A stretch of DNA of 64,000 bases from Propioniciclava flava (GTDB lineage Bacteria > Actinomycetota > Actinomycetes > Propionibacteriales > Propionibacteriaceae). The notes under the pieces are model-generated. The model had not been told where the DNA came from. It saw only the letters and a program-made list of their open reading frames with translations, and did not search any database. This document shows positions 42,917 through 51,401 of the stretch, one piece after another (the first letter of the stretch is position 1; each line of letters opens with the position of its first letter). Location: contig NZ_PPCV01000001.1 in NCBI RefSeq assembly GCF_004126535.1, positions 62,001 through 126,000 on the forward strand, given 5' to 3'. The translations under genes were made by a program, and so were the position numbers.

Positions 42917-43870
42917 GTGCTTCGCGGACTGCTCCTGCGGCTCGGCATCCTGCTCGCCAGCCTCGCGGCAGCGTCACTGGTGATCTTTTGGATCACGCAG
43001 GCGTTACCGGGCGATGTGGCCCGCGTGATGCTGGGCGACGGGGCAAGCCCGGCCCAGTTGGCCGCCAAGCGAGCCGAACTGGGCACTGATCGTCCGTTCT
43101 TCGTGCAGTACGGCGCATGGGTCGCGGGCTTGTTGCACGCCGACTTCGGAACCTCGTGGTACTCCACCCTCCCGGTGACGTCGCTGATCGCGCCACGCGC
43201 GGCCGTGACCGCATGGCTGGTCGGTGGCGGGCTCACGGTGGCCGTGGCGGTCGCTGTGCCCTTGGGTGCTGTGGCTGCCCTGCGCCGCCGACGCCTCACG
43301 GGATTCGTCGTATCGGCCGGTGCCCAGGTCGGCATGGCCATCCCGGCGTTCTGGGCGGGGATCCTGCTGTCGATGCTGTTTGCCGTCCAGTTGCGGTGGC
43401 TTCCCGCCAACGGTTACGTGCCCCCCGGGCGTGATCTGCTGGGGTGGGCCCAGCACCTCGTGCTCCCCGTCATCGCGTTAGGCCTGGTCCAGGCGGCGGT
43501 GTTGATTCGCTATGTGCGTTCGTCCTTCCTTGATGTGCTCGGCGAGGACTACTACCGCACCGCACGCTCGATCGGCTGGACGCGGGGGGCCGCACTGTGG
43601 CGTCATGGGCTGCGCAACGCGGCCTTGTCGCTGGTCACGGTGATCGGCCTCCAGGTCTCAGCGTTGATCGTCGGGGCCATCGTCATCGAACGCGTCTTCG
43701 TGCTGCCCGGCATCGGTTCCCTGCTCCTGGATTCGGTGAGTCAGTTCGACCTGGCCATCGTGCGCGGAGTGGTGATGATCCTGGCGACGGTGGTGCTGGT
43801 GGTCAATGGCCTCGTCGACATGGCCTACGTCGTGATCGACCCACGATTGCGGCATCAGGAGCGCGCATGA
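42917..43870 (+). CDS. ABC transporter permease, DppB-like
   Basis: First membrane subunit of the importer, 317 residues, about six membrane segments. It has the DppB/OppB N-terminus (LRLGILLASLAAASLVIFWI followed by ALPGDVA) and the cytoplasmic coupling motif RTARSIGWTRGAALWRHGLRNA. The GTG start lies 6 nt after the stop of the binding-protein gene. The stop overlaps the next gene as ATGA. Confidence 0.93.
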   Translation: MLRGLLLRLGILLASLAAASLVIFWITQALPGDVARVMLGDGASPAQLAAKRAELGTDRPFFVQYGAWVAGLLHADFGTSWYSTLPVTSLIAPRAAVTAWLVGGGLTVAVAVAVPLGAVAALRRRRLTGFVVSAGAQVGMAIPAFWAGILLSMLFAVQLRWLPANGYVPPGRDLLGWAQHLVLPVIALGLVQAAVLIRYVRSSFLDVLGEDYYRTARSIGWTRGAALWRHGLRNAALSLVTVIGLQVSALIVGAIVIERVFVLPGIGSLLLDSVSQFDLAIVRGVVMILATVVLVVNGLVDMAYVVIDPRLRHQERA

Positions 43871-44679
43871 AGCGACGAGAGTTGCGTGTGGGGATCGTCC
43901 TGGTTGGCCTCATCGTGGCGATGGCCTTGGTGTCGTTCGTGTGGACGCCCTTCAGCCCCACAGCGGTCAACTCGACCTTGCCCCTTCAGCCACCCGGCTG
44001 GCCGCACGTGCTGGGCAGCGATCACATGGGGATCGACACGTTGAGCCGCATCATGGTGGGGGCCCGCTCCGCGCTGTATGTGGGGGTGATTGCCGTCGGA
44101 TTGGCCGCCGTGGTGGGCGTCCCGCTCGGGGTAGCCTCAGCCAGCCTGCCGCGGTGGGCGGCCGAGGTCGTGCTGCGCATCACCGACATCACCTACGCCT
44201 TCCCGGCACTCCTGCTGGCCATCTTGCTGGCTGGCGCGCTGGGCGCCTCGACGGAGACGGCCATGGTGGCGATCGGGATCGCCTCGGTCCCGCAGTTCCT
44301 GCGCATCGCGCGAGCTGGGGCGATGAGCGTCTTGGCCTCCGACTTTGTGCTGGCTGCCAAAGCGTCCGGGACAACCCGTCTGCGGATCGCGGTGCTGCAC
44401 GTGCTGCCGAACATCGCCCCCCTCATCGGTGTGCAGGTCTCGGTCAGTTTCGCCCTCGCGATCCTGGCTGAGGCGGCCTTGAGCTACTTGGGTTTGGGGA
44501 CGCCGAGCACCGTGCCGTCGTGGGGAAGGATGCTCGGCGACGCGCAAACGTACCTCTTCACTCAACCAGCGCAGGCGATCTGGCCGGGCTTGAGCATCGC
44601 GCTCACCGTGCTGGGGTTCAACCTGGTAGGAGACGGCTTGCGCGACGTGCTGGATCCGCAGCTTCGGGAGGTCGCATGA
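43867..44679 (+). CDS. ABC transporter permease, DppC-like
   Basis: Second membrane subunit, 270 residues. The periplasmic HVLGSDHMGIDTLSRIMVGAR and the coupling segment FVLAAKASGTTRLRIAVLHVLPN are typical of DppC/OppC. It ends with the family C-terminus NLVGDGLRDVLDPQLRE. It overlaps the upstream and downstream genes by 4 nt each (ATGA). Confidence 0.93.
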   Translation: MKRRELRVGIVLVGLIVAMALVSFVWTPFSPTAVNSTLPLQPPGWPHVLGSDHMGIDTLSRIMVGARSALYVGVIAVGLAAVVGVPLGVASASLPRWAAEVVLRITDITYAFPALLLAILLAGALGASTETAMVAIGIASVPQFLRIARAGAMSVLASDFVLAAKASGTTRLRIAVLHVLPNIAPLIGVQVSVSFALAILAEAALSYLGLGTPSTVPSWGRMLGDAQTYLFTQPAQAIWPGLSIALTVLGFNLVGDGLRDVLDPQLREVA

Positions 44680-45503
44680 GCACCTTGAGCATCGAAGGGC
44701 TGCGGGTGTCGTTTGGGCGCCGAGCACCCGTGGTGGAGGGGATCGATCTTCGGCTGAACCCCGGGGAACGCCTCGGACTGGTGGGTGAGTCGGGATCGGG
44801 AAAGACGGTCACGTCGCTGGCGGTGATGGGTCTGCTACCGGAGACGGCCCGCGTGACAGGCTCGATTCTGCTCGGCGAGGACGAACTGGTGGGGCGAAGC
44901 GACGCGTCCATGTCGCGGCTGAGGGGCGACCGGCTGAGCATGATCTTCCAGGAACCCATGACCGCACTGGACCCCACGATGACGGCCGGTCGGCAGGTCG
45001 CCGAGGCCTTCCGCCTGCACCGCGATCCGAACGCTGGCCGCGCCCGGACGGCCGTGCTGGACATGCTCGCCGAGGTGGGCTTTACCGATCCCGAGCGTGT
45101 TGCCGACAGCTACCCCCATCAGCTCTCAGGGGGGCAGCGGCAGCGGGTCGTGACCGCCATGGCGCTGATCAACCGCCCCTCACTGGTGTTGTGTGACGAG
45201 CCCACGACGGCCCTGGACGTGACCGTGCAGGCGCGCGTCCTGGCGCTCCTGGACCGCATGCTCGCGGCCACCAACGCGTCATGCCTGTTCATCAGCCATG
45301 ACTTGGCCGTGGTGTCCCAGGTGTGTTCACGGGTGGCTGTCATGCTGCGCGGCCGCATCGTGGAGGAGGGACCGGTCGATCAGGTCTTCTCCCAACCCCA
45401 ACACCCGTACACAGCAGGTTTGGTCGGGGCCGGGCGGCTGGACGTGCTCGAACCAGGGACACCGCTACCGACGGTGGACGATCTCGCGAAGGGGCGTCCA
45501 TGA
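44676..45503 (+). CDS. ABC transporter ATPase, DppD-like
   Basis: First ATPase of the importer, 275 residues. Walker A is GESGSGKTV, the signature is LSGGQRQRV, Walker B is LVLCDEPTTALDVT and the switch His is in FISHDLAVV. The C-terminal QPQHPYTAGLV region belongs to oligopeptide/dipeptide transporters, but the Cys cluster that binds Fe-S in some DppD proteins is not seen. Overlaps both neighbours by 4 nt. Confidence 0.93.
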   Translation: MSTLSIEGLRVSFGRRAPVVEGIDLRLNPGERLGLVGESGSGKTVTSLAVMGLLPETARVTGSILLGEDELVGRSDASMSRLRGDRLSMIFQEPMTALDPTMTAGRQVAEAFRLHRDPNAGRARTAVLDMLAEVGFTDPERVADSYPHQLSGGQRQRVVTAMALINRPSLVLCDEPTTALDVTVQARVLALLDRMLAATNASCLFISHDLAVVSQVCSRVAVMLRGRIVEEGPVDQVFSQPQHPYTAGLVGAGRLDVLEPGTPLPTVDDLAKGRP

Positions 45504-46282
45504 GCCTGTTCGAGGTGCGCGGACTGCGGCGGGTCTATCGGTCCTCCCGCCAAGATGTCATTGCTCTGGAGAGCCTTGACCTCACCGTGCATGCCGGGCA
45601 GCGCCTGGGGATTGTCGGGGAGTCTGGCTCGGGGAAATCGACGCTGGTGCGCCTCATGGCAGCCCTGGATCGCCCCACGGCAGGGACGGTGATGTTCGAT
45701 GGCTTACCGGTCACCGGTGTCCCCGAGAGGCGTTTGGGGTTTCTGCGGTCGCGCGTCCAAATGGTGTTTCAGGATCCACGCGGGTCCCTCGATCCGCGGA
45801 TGCGGGCACGCGACATTGTTGCCGAGCCCCTGGTGAGCCCGATCGTCCGACGCGAACTGGGGGAGTTCGACCGGGCCCAGCGGGTCCGCGAGGTGCTCGA
45901 CGAGGTGGGGTTGCCCCCTGACGCGGGGGATCGCTATCCCCACGAGTTCTCCGGGGGGCAACGGCAGCGGATCGCGATCGCGCGAGCGCTGGCGCCCAAC
46001 CCCGATGTCCTGATTGCCGACGAGGCGGTGTCTGCCCTGGACGTCTCGGTGCGTGCGCAGGTGCTCAATTTGTTGATGCGCCTGGTGGACGACCGGGGTC
46101 TCACGTTGATCTTCGTGAGCCACGATCTGAGCGTGGTGCGCCACCTGTGCCCAGATGCTGTCGTCCTGCAGGCGGGCCGGATCGTCGAGGCCGGGCCAAC
46201 GTCAGCATTGTTCTCTCAGCCGTCGCACGAGTACACCGCTCGCCTGGTGGCCGCGATTCCGAGGTTCCGGTCACGGCTCTAG
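45500..46282 (+). CDS. ABC transporter ATPase, DppF-like
   Basis: Second ATPase, 260 residues. Walker A GESGSGKST, QMVFQDPRGSLDPRM typical of DppF/OppF, signature FSGGQRQRI, Walker B VLIADEAVSALDVS and FVSHDLSVV. It ends the importer unit. Its stop (TAG, 46280-46282) is also the first half of the presumed -10 box of serA. Confidence 0.93.
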   Translation: MSLFEVRGLRRVYRSSRQDVIALESLDLTVHAGQRLGIVGESGSGKSTLVRLMAALDRPTAGTVMFDGLPVTGVPERRLGFLRSRVQMVFQDPRGSLDPRMRARDIVAEPLVSPIVRRELGEFDRAQRVREVLDEVGLPPDAGDRYPHEFSGGQRQRIAIARALAPNPDVLIADEAVSALDVSVRAQVLNLLMRLVDDRGLTLIFVSHDLSVVRHLCPDAVVLQAGRIVEAGPTSALFSQPSHEYTARLVAAIPRFRSRL

Positions 46283-46285
46283 ACT
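46280..46285 (+). promoter_or_regulatory. Predicted -10 (TAGACT), leaderless, for serA
   Basis: TAGACT, then CCTGCGG, then GTG at 46293. The TAG is the stop of the preceding ATPase gene. Confidence 0.5.
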
Positions 46286-46292
46286 CCTGCGG

Positions 46293-47483
46293 GTGAAAGC
46301 GCTCCTGCTTGAGAACATCCATGCCAACGGCGTACGCCTCCTCACCGAACGTGGTTTCGAGGTGGAGACCGTCAAAGGGGCCCTGTCTGAGGACGACCTG
46401 ATCGCCGCACTGCGCGGCGTCGACGTGCTCGGCATCCGCTCCAACACCCAACTCACGCCCCGCGTGCTGGCCGAGGCAGATCGGCTGCAGGCCGTGGGTG
46501 CCTTCTGCATCGGCACCAACCAGATCGCGTTGGATGAGGCGACGAAGCACGGGGTGGCCGTGTTCAACGCCCCGTACAGCAATACGCGTTCGGTGGTGGA
46601 GCTGGCCATCGGCGAGATCATCTCGTTAGCCCGCCACCTCACCGACCACAACGCCAAGATGCATGCCGGCGAATGGGTCAAGTCTGCGGTGGGCAGCCAC
46701 GAGATCCGCGGTCGGACGCTGGGCCTGGTGGGTTACGGCAACATCGGGAGCCAGCTCTCGGTGGTCGCGGAGTCTCTCGGCATGCGGGTGTTGTTCTACG
46801 ACCTCGTCGACCGGCTCGCGTTGGGCAACGCGGAGCGCTGCGACTCGCTGGAAGAGTTGCTGTCCAAGGCCGAAACCATCTCCCTCCACGTCGATGGACG
46901 CCCCGACAATCGTGGGTTCTTCGGTGCGGAACAGTTCGCGCAGATGCGTCCGCGTTCGCTGTTTTTGAACCTGTCGCGCGGCTTCGTCGTCGACACCACC
47001 GCCTTGAAGGCCGCATTGGACGCCGGGCACATCGCCGGGGCGGCCGTGGACGTGTTCGAGACCGAGCCCAAGCGCAACGGGCAACAGTTCGAGAACCCGC
47101 TGCGGGGCACCCCGAACGTCATCTTGACCCCGCACGTGGCGGGATCGACGGAAGAGGCGCAGCAGAACATCGGCTCGTTCGTGGCGGGCAAGCTCGCCGA
47201 TTACGTGGACTCCGGCTCGACCGTGCTCAGCGTCAACCTTCCGCCCGTCCAGGCCCAGCGCGGCAGCGAGCGTCGCATCACGCATCTTCACCGGAACGTG
47301 CCCGGCGTCTTGGCCTCGATCAACACTGTGCTGGCCGGATACGGCACCAACATCGTGGGGCAGACGCTCGCCACGAAGGGCCAGGTCGGGTACGTGGTGC
47401 TCGACATCGCCGGGGATCTCGATCCTGCCGCGGTGGACGCCTTGCGCGCGATGCCGGAGACGATTCGCGTCGAGGTGCACTGA
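46293..47483 (+). CDS. serA: D-3-phosphoglycerate dehydrogenase
   Basis: Oxidises 3-phosphoglycerate to 3-phosphohydroxypyruvate, the first step of serine synthesis (EC 1.1.1.95). It is the short E. coli-like type, 396 residues: NAD-binding GYGNIGSQ, catalytic Arg in NLSRGFVVD, Glu in VFETEP, His in LTPHVAGSTEEAQ, and a C-terminal ACT domain (NVPGVLASINTVLAGYGTNI) for feedback by serine. The frame is open upstream, but the family starts at MKALLLENIHANG, so the GTG at 46293 is used. Confidence 0.94.
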   Translation: MKALLLENIHANGVRLLTERGFEVETVKGALSEDDLIAALRGVDVLGIRSNTQLTPRVLAEADRLQAVGAFCIGTNQIALDEATKHGVAVFNAPYSNTRSVVELAIGEIISLARHLTDHNAKMHAGEWVKSAVGSHEIRGRTLGLVGYGNIGSQLSVVAESLGMRVLFYDLVDRLALGNAERCDSLEELLSKAETISLHVDGRPDNRGFFGAEQFAQMRPRSLFLNLSRGFVVDTTALKAALDAGHIAGAAVDVFETEPKRNGQQFENPLRGTPNVILTPHVAGSTEEAQQNIGSFVAGKLADYVDSGSTVLSVNLPPVQAQRGSERRITHLHRNVPGVLASINTVLAGYGTNIVGQTLATKGQVGYVVLDIAGDLDPAAVDALRAMPETIRVEVH

Positions 47484-47494
47484 CACCGTGAGGT

Positions 47495-47530
47495 GAACCG
47501 CCGGGCGCACCGCGTCTCGTCCGGCGGTTC
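47495..47530. terminator. Bidirectional terminator between serA and phosphatase gene
   Basis: GAACCGCCGG (47495-47504) pairs perfectly with CCGGCGGTTC (47521-47530) around a 16-nt loop, between convergent genes. Confidence 0.7.
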
Positions 47531-47536
47531 CTCCGC

Positions 47537-48358
47537 TCAGTCGACGAGGTCGATGCTCTCGGTGGGTTCACTCGGCGCGAGCCGGGCGAGGAGTTCGTCG
47601 TGCAGGAGGCCGTTGGTGGCGAGCGCGCCGGGGCCAACCGGGCCAGGAACACCATCGAGGTTGGTGAAGCGACCCCCCGCTTCGCGAACGATCACGTCCA
47701 GGGCTGCCATGTCGTGCAGCGCCAGGTCCGGTTCGGTCGCGATGTCGACCGCCCCTTCGGCGAGCAGCATGTAGCTCCAGAAGTCCCCGTAGGCACGCGT
47801 GCGCCACGCGTCGCGCAGCAGGTCGACGAACTCTTGACCGCGCCCCGAGGCGATCCAGCCGCCGACCGAACTGTAGGACAGGGAGGCGTTCTCCACGGCA
47901 GCGACACTGCTGACGTGCATGCGCGACGCGTTGAGGAGCGTCTTGCCGGTGAAGGCACCACTGCCCTTGGACGCCCACCAGCGCCGCTGCAGTGCGGGCG
48001 CCGAGGCGAGCCCGACCACCACCTCATCGCCCTCCATCAAGGCGATGAGCGTCGCCCACACGGGAACACCGCGAAGGAAATTCCGGGTGCCATCGATCGG
48101 GTCGATCACCCAGCGGCGTGGACCGTACCCGGTGTCCTCACGTTCCTCGCCGTGGACGGCGTCGCGGGCGCGGGCACGTTTGAGTGTGGCTCGGATGGCG
48201 TCCTCGACGGCCAAGTCGGCGTCGGTGACTTCCGTCATGTCGGGTTTTGCGCTGACGTGCAGGTCGAGGGCCTTGAAACGGGCGAGCGTGAGAGCGTCGG
48301 CGGTGTCGGCGAGGATGTGGGCGAGCCGCACATCGTCGACGTAGCTGGTATCAGGCAT
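47537..48358 (-). CDS. hisN: Inositol monophosphatase family protein, probable histidinol-phosphatase
   Basis: A Mg-dependent, Li-sensitive-type phosphatase, 273 residues. Metal-binding motifs: HGEERED (motif with Glu), WVIDPIDGTRNFLRG, and LALHDMAALDVIVREAGG. In actinobacteria the homologue beside rsgA and aroA is histidinol-phosphate phosphatase (HisN), so that role is inferred from context; inositol-phosphatase activity is the alternative. The ATG lies 6 nt after TAGGGT with no Shine-Dalgarno site. Confidence 0.85.
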   Translation of the reverse strand: MPDTSYVDDVRLAHILADTADALTLARFKALDLHVSAKPDMTEVTDADLAVEDAIRATLKRARARDAVHGEEREDTGYGPRRWVIDPIDGTRNFLRGVPVWATLIALMEGDEVVVGLASAPALQRRWWASKGSGAFTGKTLLNASRMHVSSVAAVENASLSYSSVGGWIASGRGQEFVDLLRDAWRTRAYGDFWSYMLLAEGAVDIATEPDLALHDMAALDVIVREAGGRFTNLDGVPGPVGPGALATNGLLHDELLARLAPSEPTESIDLVD

Positions 48359-48364
48359 GCTGCC

Positions 48365-48370
48365 ACCCTA
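48365..48370 (-). promoter_or_regulatory. Predicted -10 (TAGGGT), leaderless, for hisN
   Basis: TAGGGT, then GGCAGC, then ATG at 48358 on the minus strand. The box lies in the 30-nt gap after rsgA. Confidence 0.5.
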
Positions 48371-48388
48371 GTGGCGTAGGTGGTTGCG

Positions 48389-49396
48389 CTACTCCCAGGA
48401 CGCGGGGCTGGTCCAGACCTTCTCCATGCGGCGGAAGGACTCCAGTCGGTCAGGGCGCAGTTCTCCGCGCGCGACGGCGGTATCCAGGGCGCATTCGGGT
48501 GCGGTCGAGTCGTGACGGCACCCGCGAGGACAACCTTCGGTCAGTTCTGCGAGGTCGTCGAACGCCGCAAGGATGGAGTCTGTCGTGACATGGGACAACC
48601 CGAAGCTTCGGACGCCAGGGGTGTCGATCACCCAGCCCCCAGGTGGGGGAAGTTCCAAGGCGATGGCCGAGGTCGAGGTGTGCCGTCCGCGGCCGGTGAC
48701 CTCGTTCACATGCCCGGTAGCGCGATCGGCGTCGGGGATGAGGGCGTTGACCAGGGTGGACTTGCCCACTCCCGAATGCCCGACGAAAACGGTGCGGTGT
48801 CCGGCGAGGAGGTCGCGCAGACGACTCAGGTCGGCATCCGGTTCGACGACGACGGCGTCCACTCCTAGGCCCGCGTAGGCGGCGAGGAGTGCGTCCGGGG
48901 GGGCCAGATCCGCTTTGGTGAGGACCAGCAGCGGAGTGAGGCCCGCGTCATATCCGGCAACCAGGATGCGATCGATCATCCCCATGCGCGGGGGCGGGTC
49001 GGCAAGCGCGGTGACGATGGCGAGTTGGTCTGCGTTGGCGACGATGGGGCGCTCATGCGGGTCGTTGTCGTCGGCGGTGCGCCGCAGCACCGTCTCGCGC
49101 GGGAGCGCCTCCACAATGCGGGCCAGAGTTCCGGGTGCGCCGGAGGTGTCTCCGACGATGCGCACCCGATCACCCACGATGACACCCTTGCGGCCGAGTT
49201 GGCGGGCTTTAGTCGCGGTCACCAAAGCTGCACCCGCCCCGTCAGGATGCACGGTATAGCGACCCCGGTCGACGGTGATCACGAGCCCGGTTGCGGCTGC
49301 GGAGTAGTCGGGCCGGTCTTTGGTACGCGGACGGGTGCGCTTGGGTGGGCGCCCGTAACCGTCGTGCTCGTCGTAGGTGATGCCGGGCCGGCTCAT
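48389..49396 (-). CDS. rsgA: Ribosome small-subunit biogenesis GTPase
   Basis: Circularly permuted GTPase that checks maturation of the 30S subunit, 335 residues. The order G4-G1-G3 is visible: VLTKADL, then GHSGVGKSTLVNAL, then VIDTPGVRSFGL. The C-terminal zinc knuckle GCPRGCRHDSTAPECALD follows. An OB-fold precedes (RGRYTVHPDGAGAALV). The ATG at 49396 overlaps the aroA stop (ATGA), and this selects it over an upstream open frame. Confidence 0.93.
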   Translation of the reverse strand: MSRPGITYDEHDGYGRPPKRTRPRTKDRPDYSAAATGLVITVDRGRYTVHPDGAGAALVTATKARQLGRKGVIVGDRVRIVGDTSGAPGTLARIVEALPRETVLRRTADDNDPHERPIVANADQLAIVTALADPPPRMGMIDRILVAGYDAGLTPLLVLTKADLAPPDALLAAYAGLGVDAVVVEPDADLSRLRDLLAGHRTVFVGHSGVGKSTLVNALIPDADRATGHVNEVTGRGRHTSTSAIALELPPPGGWVIDTPGVRSFGLSHVTTDSILAAFDDLAELTEGCPRGCRHDSTAPECALDTAVARGELRPDRLESFRRMEKVWTSPASWE

Positions 49397-50652
49397 GCGC
49401 CCACCATCTGGGCCCACAGCCCAGGGAAATCGGCCATGGTCTTCGTCGTCGCGCCGACATCCTCCAACACGACGCCGGGAACGGCGAGGCCCAAGACCGC
49501 CCCGGCGTGGGCCATCCGGTGATCCGCGTAGGTGCCCCACATGCCGCCCTGCAGTAGCCCGGGAGCGATCAGCAGGCCATCTGGGGTCTGTTCAACGCGG
49601 GCGCCACAGGCGTTGAGTTCTGATTCCAGGGCCGCGAGGCGGTCCGTTTCATGACCGCGAATATGGCCCACGCCGCGGATACGGCCCCCGTCAGGAGACA
49701 GGGCCAGCAGGGCAGCCACGATGCACGTCAACTCGCTCGCTTCGGTGAGGTCAACATCGGCTGAGGTGACGCGCCCGCTGCCCATGACGGTCACCGAACC
49801 CGCACCGCGCGTCACGGTGCCACCCAACGCCGCCAGGGCGCTCAGAATGGCGCCTTCGGCCTGAACGGTGCGGTCTGGCCAGGGCACGGTGACCCGCCCG
49901 CCGACCGCGATGGCGGCGGCGAGGAACACCGCTGCATTGACGAGATCCGGTTCGATGACCTCGTCGCGTGCGCCGATCGTGCCAGGACGCACCCGCCAGG
50001 CGTCAGGAGCGAGCTCGGTAGCGTCGACGCCACGGTCAGTCAGCATGGCCAAGGTCAGCCGGATGTGAGGGCGCGACGGGACGGCCGCGCCGTGGTGATG
50101 CAGTTCGAGCCCCTCGGCGAACCGCGCTCCGGCGAGGAGGAGCCCTGAGACGAACTGGCTTGACCCGGACGCATCAATCGTGATGCGGCCGCCCTTGACT
50201 TCGCCGGTTCCGTGCACCGTGAAAGGGACGGCCTGCGGGTGGTCGATCATGACGCCGACCTGGGCGAGGCCCTCCAGGAGCGGGGCGACCGGTCGAGCCT
50301 CAGCTTCTGGATCACCGTGGAACGAGCTGGGCCCGTGGGCGAGGGCCGCCAGGGGCGGCACGAAACGCATGATCGTGCCCGCCAGCCCCACCTCAATGAC
50401 GTGGGCGGTGAAGTGGGCCGGGGGAGTGACCACGACGCGACCACCCGGAAGGTCGTCGAATCTCACTCCAAGAGCACTCAGGGCGGCGCGCATCAGGCGG
50501 GTGTCGCGGGCGTCGAGCGCGCCGGTCAAGGTGGAGGGTGCATCGGCGAGCGCGGCCAAAACGTAGGCGCGCGCTGTCGCCGATTTGCTGCCAGGGACCA
50601 CCACCGTGGCCCGCAACGGAATCGAAGGGGTCGGGGCGGTCCATTCGCTCAC
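49393..50652 (-). CDS. aroA: 3-phosphoshikimate 1-carboxyvinyltransferase (EPSP synthase)
   Basis: Joins shikimate-3-phosphate and phosphoenolpyruvate in aromatic amino acid synthesis (EC 2.5.1.19), 419 residues. Motifs: VVPGSKSATARAYVLAALA at the N-terminus (the usual TNR is TAR here), the actinobacterial GLAGTIMRFVPPLAA in place of GNAGTAMRP, SSQFVSGLLLAGA, and YADHRMAHAGAVLGLAVPG at the C-terminus. It overlaps both the DoxX gene upstream and rsgA downstream by 4 nt. Confidence 0.94.
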   Translation of the reverse strand: MSEWTAPTPSIPLRATVVVPGSKSATARAYVLAALADAPSTLTGALDARDTRLMRAALSALGVRFDDLPGGRVVVTPPAHFTAHVIEVGLAGTIMRFVPPLAALAHGPSSFHGDPEAEARPVAPLLEGLAQVGVMIDHPQAVPFTVHGTGEVKGGRITIDASGSSQFVSGLLLAGARFAEGLELHHHGAAVPSRPHIRLTLAMLTDRGVDATELAPDAWRVRPGTIGARDEVIEPDLVNAAVFLAAAIAVGGRVTVPWPDRTVQAEGAILSALAALGGTVTRGAGSVTVMGSGRVTSADVDLTEASELTCIVAALLALSPDGGRIRGVGHIRGHETDRLAALESELNACGARVEQTPDGLLIAPGLLQGGMWGTYADHRMAHAGAVLGLAVPGVVLEDVGATTKTMADFPGLWAQMVGA

Positions 50653-51224
50653 GCGCGGGGGCCCTCCAGGCCGGCGCGGATCTGCTTGGCCCCACGCTTG
50701 GCGTGCGCCTTCAGACGCTTGGTTTCCTTCCGCGCCTGCTTCTTCGCCTGCTCCGACTCCAAGGCCAGGCGGCGGCGGGCATCCGCGGCGCGCCAGGCAA
50801 TGCTGGGGCGTCCGGCGGTGTCCTGCGTCACGATCAAAGCGGCGCCCAGCAAGGCGAGGTCGCGCAGGCGTGCGACCTTGATTTCTGCGCGCTCGACTTC
50901 CGAGGAGCCCTCGGGGGCGCGTCCCAGGACCTGGGTCAGCATGGACGTGGCGGCCAGCGCGCCACCGGCGCGGCGACCAATCCCGGTGGCGATGCCCAGA
51001 CCACCCAGCAAAGACAGCCCACCGTTGACGCGCGCGAGTGTCTCGGGATTCTCAGGAACGTACCCGGCAGCCCGAACACTGGCCTTGCGCAGGAGCGGGG
51101 TGACGCGCTCCACGACCGGCTCCACCTGGGCGGCGTAGCGGCCAGGGTCCTTGATCATCTTGACCCCGTTGACAATGTAGAAACCGCCCAACAGCAGGCG
51201 TCCAACTCCGCGCACTAGGTTCAT
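50649..51224 (-). CDS. DoxX family membrane protein
   Basis: A 191-residue membrane protein with the DoxX N-terminus (VRGVGRLLLGGFYIVNGVK), two or three further hydrophobic segments (GGLSLLGGLGIATGI, LRDLALLGAALIV), and a highly basic C-terminal tail (EQAKKQARKETKRLKAHAKR). Function is unknown; DoxX proteins are linked to redox or thiol-stress membrane complexes in mycobacteria. A TAGGA 9 nt before the ATG may be the ribosome-binding site. It starts the DoxX-aroA-rsgA unit and is divergent from the sigma gene. Confidence 0.85.
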   Translation of the reverse strand: MNLVRGVGRLLLGGFYIVNGVKMIKDPGRYAAQVEPVVERVTPLLRKASVRAAGYVPENPETLARVNGGLSLLGGLGIATGIGRRAGGALAATSMLTQVLGRAPEGSSEVERAEIKVARLRDLALLGAALIVTQDTAGRPSIAWRAADARRRLALESEQAKKQARKETKRLKAHAKRGAKQIRAGLEGPRA

Positions 51225-51262
51225 GCCGACATTCCTACCATGCGCGCGCGAAGCCGGGGAAC

Positions 51263-51274
51263 AGACTGCAGTCT
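51263..51274. promoter_or_regulatory. 12-bp perfect palindrome in the DoxX/sigma intergenic region
   Basis: AGACTGCAGTCT, 15 nt upstream of the SigR-type -35. A possible operator; no family assigned. Confidence 0.35.
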
Positions 51275-51289
51275 TGACCTCGCCGTCGC

Positions 51290-51315
51290 GGAATAGCAGC
51301 GGCGGGCCTGCGGTT
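51290..51315 (+). promoter_or_regulatory. SigR/SigH-type autoregulatory promoter
   Basis: GGAAT at 51290-51294, exactly 18 nt, then GTT at 51313-51315. This matches the GGGAAT-N18/19-GTT consensus of Streptomyces SigR and mycobacterial SigH. Transcription should start about 51321-51324, at or next to an in-frame GTG. Confidence 0.7.
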
Positions 51316-51387
51316 GTACAAGCGTGGGGAACACACTAACGAGGGAGAGGGCCTCCTCTGTCGTGCCCGAGGGCTCCGGTTCACCGG

Positions 51388-51393
51388 TACTCT
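51388..51393 (+). promoter_or_regulatory. Possible housekeeping -10 (TACTCT), leaderless, for short sigma form
   Basis: TACTCT, then 8 nt, then ATG at 51402. The same 8-nt spacing is seen at recC and uvrD2. No Shine-Dalgarno site precedes this ATG. Confidence 0.45.
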
Positions 51394-51401
51394 CGTACGT
51401 G

